From: Anaerolineae bacterium
GTDB lineage: Bacteria > Chloroflexota > Anaerolineae > Promineifilales > Promineifilaceae
Length of the DNA stretch: 6,078 nt
Assembly (NCBI GenBank): GCA_028284105.1
Contig: JANQSK010000651.1
Location: forward strand, 1 to 6,078
Direction of reading: 5' to 3'
Position 1 is the stretch's first letter; every line of letters begins with the position of its first letter. The position numbers and the translations under genes are program-made. This document shows positions 3,515 through 6,078 of this stretch, in pieces. The notes under the pieces were generated by a model. The model saw nothing but the letters and a program-made list of their open reading frames with translations, was not told where the DNA came from and searched no databases.

Positions 3515-6078
3515 ATGATGTGGATGTCTTTAGCAAAAATAAAACGAGGATGGATCATTATCGTATGCATGACCCTATTTTTAGGCATAACGGTATCATC
3601 CCAAGCCTTTCTTGAAGTAAACAACTTACCGACCGTATCAAATCTTAATTCAATACCCGATAGTGGAAATGGGAACCTAAAGGAGGGAGAGCATATCAAC
3701 CGAGCCGTCTCCCATCTTATCGTGACTTTTAGTCAGGCGATGCACAATCCAGCGGGAGATGATGATGAGAATGATGTCACGAATCCTGAGAATTACATCA
3801 TGGTCATTCAAGCCTCCGAAGGCGGTATTCATTCAGTTAGATGTAATGAGTTAAATCTTGATGACGAGCAAATTCCTATTGAATCTGTCGAATATGATGC
3901 TGAAAAATATGAAGCGACCTTAATACTAAATAGTGGCACACCCCTACCGGATAATGTGTATCGCATTCTTGTTTGTGGAAGCACAGGCCTCCAAGATGAA
4001 TCAGGCAATCCTCTAGATGGAGATAATGATGGTGAAGGTGGTGATGATTTTATTCTCGATTTTGAGGTCGATACCACATCACCAATTGTGGTGTCCGTTG
4101 ATATTGGGGAAGAAGAGCGGATTGAAGATAACACGGTATTAGATCACGCCACTGTAACAACAGAAATCCATTTAAATTATTCAGATCCCTTGTTTAATGC
4201 AGCAGGTCACACAGAGCCCCACGACATTACAAACAAAGCCAATTTTCAAATGATTGAGGCAGGACCAAATGGCGTTTTAGATACGGGCGTATGTGATCCC
4301 CTCACATCTGATGATATTGCCGTTCAAATTACCGACCTCAAATACAACACGCCCCATGAGTTCTCTACCCTTACCTTAAATGACGAGAATCCATTGCCTT
4401 CTGGCACCTATCGCGTTTCCGTTTGTAACAACGTATACAACCTAGCGGGAGATTTTATGGATTATCCGGAAGGCGGTTCTTCTAAAATCTTCATCGTACC
4501 AACCCAGACCGATTTTGAAGGTCCAACCGTAACCCAAATCGATATGGCTGATTCACTCGATGTTCAAGAAGGGGATACGGTTGGGGTTATCTCTCCAATA
4601 GAAATCTCTTTTAGCGAAGAACTACAAACATATCCAAGCGCTCATGAAAGCTCTCCGTGGAATGAAGACAACTACTCGCTTAAATCAGCCGGTCCGAATG
4701 GCACATTAGAAACTGCGCCATGTGGCGATACGCTATTGGGAGATGATATCGAAATAGATATTTTGGGCATTGGATACAGCTCTACAAATGCTCAAACGAC
4801 ATTGACCATCAGCAATGCCAACGAACTGCAGCCAGGCAATTACACGGTTTCTGTTTGTGGGCGTAAAACATTACATGATTTACAGGGTAATTTCCTCAAT
4901 GATGGTGCATTTAACACCAACCTCAACTTTATACTCGTGAGCCCTGACACGACGGGTCCGACTGCCTTACAAATTGATCTGGGTAGCACAACTGATGTTT
5001 CAGATGGGGACAGCGTTTACAACATCACTAATGCAACGATTCATTTTAGTGAGGCCATGAATGACCCTGCAGGAGACGCCGAAGAACTTGATGTTACCTA
5101 TGCCGAAAACTACGCTTTAAAAGAAGCGGGACCGAATGGCATTTTAGACACAGCACCCTGTAGCGATATTCCAAAAGAAGACGATAGTGCGATTCCAATT
5201 GAGTCAGTCTCATACGACAACAATAGTTACCAAGCAACTGTTACTTTTGAGAATGGGATTCTGCTGGCAGAAGGGAAATACACACTGGCAATTTGTGGAC
5301 GTAAAACGCTTCAAGATTTGGCGGGGAACTTCTTTAATGATGGTGTTTCGAATGATGCGCTTTCATTTGTGGTCTTAGCCCCTGACACCGAAGGCCCCTA
5401 TGTCGAAGCGGCTTCCTTTGGTGGAAAGGCAAATGTGTCAAATGGTGATATTGTCGACACGCACCACCTTCTGTGGATTCACTTTAATGAGCCGATGCTA
5501 AATCCAGTTGGGGATACGGAAGAGGGAGATGTAACTAATCCTGAAAACTACGCTTTAAAAGAAGCTGGACCGAACGGTGTTTTAGACACAGCTCCTTGTG
5601 GCAACACGTTGTTGGGTGATGATATCGCCATTGATATTGATGCAGTCACCTATAGCACGCAATCCATGACGGCTGATCTGGCTGTTAACGGCTACATCAA
5701 CCTTCCCGTTGGTAATTACACATTAGCCGTATGTGGGCGTAAGACCCTAACTGATCTCGCAGGAAATTTCTTCAACAATGGTGTTTCCAACTATGCATTG
5801 TCATACGTGATCGAACAGCCAGATGATACAGGGCCAACAGTAACGGCCGTTGATCTTGATGGACAAGATGACGTGCAAGATGGCGCTCAGGTGAATGAAG
5901 TAACAACAATCACCATTCATTTCGATGAGGCAATGTATAACCCCAATGGACACAGCCACACCAACGATGTTACCAATCCAAATAATTACGCCTTGGTCGG
6001 CAGCGGCAATAACGACAATTTAAATACCGTGCTGTGTGAATCTGTGAAGGCAGATGATGTTGGTGTTGCGATTGATTC
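3515..6078 (+). CDS. Large secreted protein with tandem Ig-like (SbsA/Big_5-like) domains, 3' end outside window
   Basis: The frame is open from ATG 3515 to the window edge, at least 854 codons. Residues 5-31 form a Sec signal peptide: KIKR basic end, hydrophobic core from Trp13 to Thr26, and a likely cleavage site after SSQA (28-31). The mature part is a string of similar domains starting at about Pro39, Pro190, Pro337, Pro482, Pro628 and Pro774, the last one cut. Each has a 'TGP.V...D' opening, a 'I.I.F.E.M..P.GD' strand, 'DVTNPENYAL', 'AGPNGVLDTAPC', and 'G.YTL.VCGRKTL.DLAGNFF'. This resembles bacterial Ig-like domains of the SbsA/Big_5 type, common in surface adhesins and envelope proteins. 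All eleven cysteines of the mature part occupy two fixed positions per domain. Acidic loops such as GDDDENDV and DGDNDGEGGDD may bind calcium. An adhesive or structural role outside the cell is inferred; the C-terminal anchor is not visible. It forms a separate transcription unit behind the terminator at 3367-3400. Confidence 0.9.
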   Translation, partial: MMWMSLAKIKRGWIIIVCMTLFLGITVSSQAFLEVNNLPTVSNLNSIPDSGNGNLKEGEHINRAVSHLIVTFSQAMHNPAGDDDENDVTNPENYIMVIQASEGGIHSVRCNELNLDDEQIPIESVEYDAEKYEATLILNSGTPLPDNVYRILVCGSTGLQDESGNPLDGDNDGEGGDDFILDFEVDTTSPIVVSVDIGEEERIEDNTVLDHATVTTEIHLNYSDPLFNAAGHTEPHDITNKANFQMIEAGPNGVLDTGVCDPLTSDDIAVQITDLKYNTPHEFSTLTLNDENPLPSGTYRVSVCNNVYNLAGDFMDYPEGGSSKIFIVPTQTDFEGPTVTQIDMADSLDVQEGDTVGVISPIEISFSEELQTYPSAHESSPWNEDNYSLKSAGPNGTLETAPCGDTLLGDDIEIDILGIGYSSTNAQTTLTISNANELQPGNYTVSVCGRKTLHDLQGNFLNDGAFNTNLNFILVSPDTTGPTALQIDLGSTTDVSDGDSVYNITNATIHFSEAMNDPAGDAEELDVTYAENYALKEAGPNGILDTAPCSDIPKEDDSAIPIESVSYDNNSYQATVTFENGILLAEGKYTLAICGRKTLQDLAGNFFNDGVSNDALSFVVLAPDTEGPYVEAASFGGKANVSNGDIVDTHHLLWIHFNEPMLNPVGDTEEGDVTNPENYALKEAGPNGVLDTAPCGNTLLGDDIAIDIDAVTYSTQSMTADLAVNGYINLPVGNYTLAVCGRKTLTDLAGNFFNNGVSNYALSYVIEQPDDTGPTVTAVDLDGQDDVQDGAQVNEVTTITIHFDEAMYNPNGHSHTNDVTNPNNYALVGSGNNDNLNTVLCESVKADDVGVAID
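3629..6078 (+). repeat. Tandem Ig-like repeat array, period about 438 bp, five full copies and one partial
   Basis: Repeat starts at the conserved Pro codon are 3629, 4082, 4523, 4958, 5396 and 5834, giving lengths of 453, 441, 435, 438 and 438 bases. Copies 3-5 are most alike (APCG/S, CGRKTL, GNFxN); copies 1 and 2 are the most diverged, and copy 1 keeps a GNPLDGDNDG segment instead of GNFFND. Copies 4 and 5 share a 23-base identical block (5105-5127 and 5543-5565), offset exactly 438. Elsewhere they differ mostly at silent positions, so the array is conserved at protein level and is not a very recent duplication. Confidence 0.88.

Larger units (their letters stand above)
650..5851. repeat. 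Highly iterated palindrome AACGGCCGTT (HIP1-like), dispersed
   Basis: Exact copies of the 10-bp palindrome start at 767, 1277, 1677, 2544, 2778, 3464 and 5842. Copies with one mismatch, keeping ACGGCCGTT, start at 650 and 2516 (core first base). A further palindromic variant, TACGGCCGTA, is at 1855-1864. The 8-base core ACGGCCGT thus occurs ten times in 6078 bases; random expectation is about 0.09. Nine of the ten are in genes and one is in the leader at 3464-3473. In frame it is read as Thr-Ala-Val (767, 1277, 1677, 2516, 5842), Arg-Pro-Leu (650, 2544, 2778) or Tyr-Gly-Arg (1855 variant). The function is unknown; it is comparable in kind to cyanobacterial HIP1. Confidence 0.9.

Noticed and set aside
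3829..4134. Minus-strand open frame opposite the Ig-like array
   Set aside because: The Ser-rich product mirrors the Asp/Asn/Gly-rich codons of the coding strand, where the signal peptide, repeats and cysteine pattern show the true frame.
3629..6078. Repeat array considered as a CRISPR or other non-coding repeat array
   Set aside because: The period is 435-453 bases, divergence is mostly at silent positions and the frame stays open throughout, so it is a protein domain repeat.

Overview
The window looks like bacterial chromosome of moderate GC. It probably comes from a Chloroflexota-type organism (Anaerolineae or a relative), but this is only a moderate-confidence inference. It rests on three things: a CoxD-type ATPase next to a stand-alone molybdopterin-binding protein, a secreted array of Ig-like domains with a cysteine pair of a kind I associate with that phylum, and frequent TTG starts. 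No rRNA, tRNA, CRISPR array or insertion sequence is visible.

Layout, all genes on the + strand: (1) 1-287, the 3' end of a class I terpene synthase, followed by a perfect 30-bp palindrome that may be its terminator. (2) 288-554, a non-coding spacer with a weak candidate promoter. (3) 555-3337, three co-directional genes: a MoeA/MoCF-type molybdopterin-binding protein, a classical NAD-type SDR oxidoreductase starting at TTG 1612, and a CoxD-like MoxR-family AAA+ ATPase. A stem-loop without a U-tract sits just before the ATPase gene and overlaps its only ribosome-binding-site-like sequence. (4) 3367-3400, a strong intrinsic terminator. (5) 3515 to beyond the window end, a very large secreted protein: a signal peptide followed by at least six tandem Ig-like repeats of about 146 residues.

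The molybdopterin-binding protein and the ATPase both belong to families that accompany molybdenum hydroxylases of the CO dehydrogenase/xanthine dehydrogenase type. CoxD is involved in maturing the CO dehydrogenase active site. Neither the structural genes (coxL, coxM, coxS) nor coxE or coxF is in view, so the window holds either the detached end of an accessory cluster or a repurposed set. The SDR between them has no evident role in cofactor maturation; it could act in the same substrate pathway as the hydroxylase.

Two patterns stand out. First, the 10-bp palindrome AACGGCCGTT occurs seven times exactly, and its core ACGGCCGT ten times, where chance predicts about 0.006 and 0.09. It is read through in protein as Thr-Ala-Val or Arg-Pro-Leu, which makes it a HIP1-like highly iterated palindrome. 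Second, every cysteine of the mature secreted protein falls at one of two fixed positions per repeat, 44-45 residues apart, which strongly suggests one disulfide per Ig-like domain.
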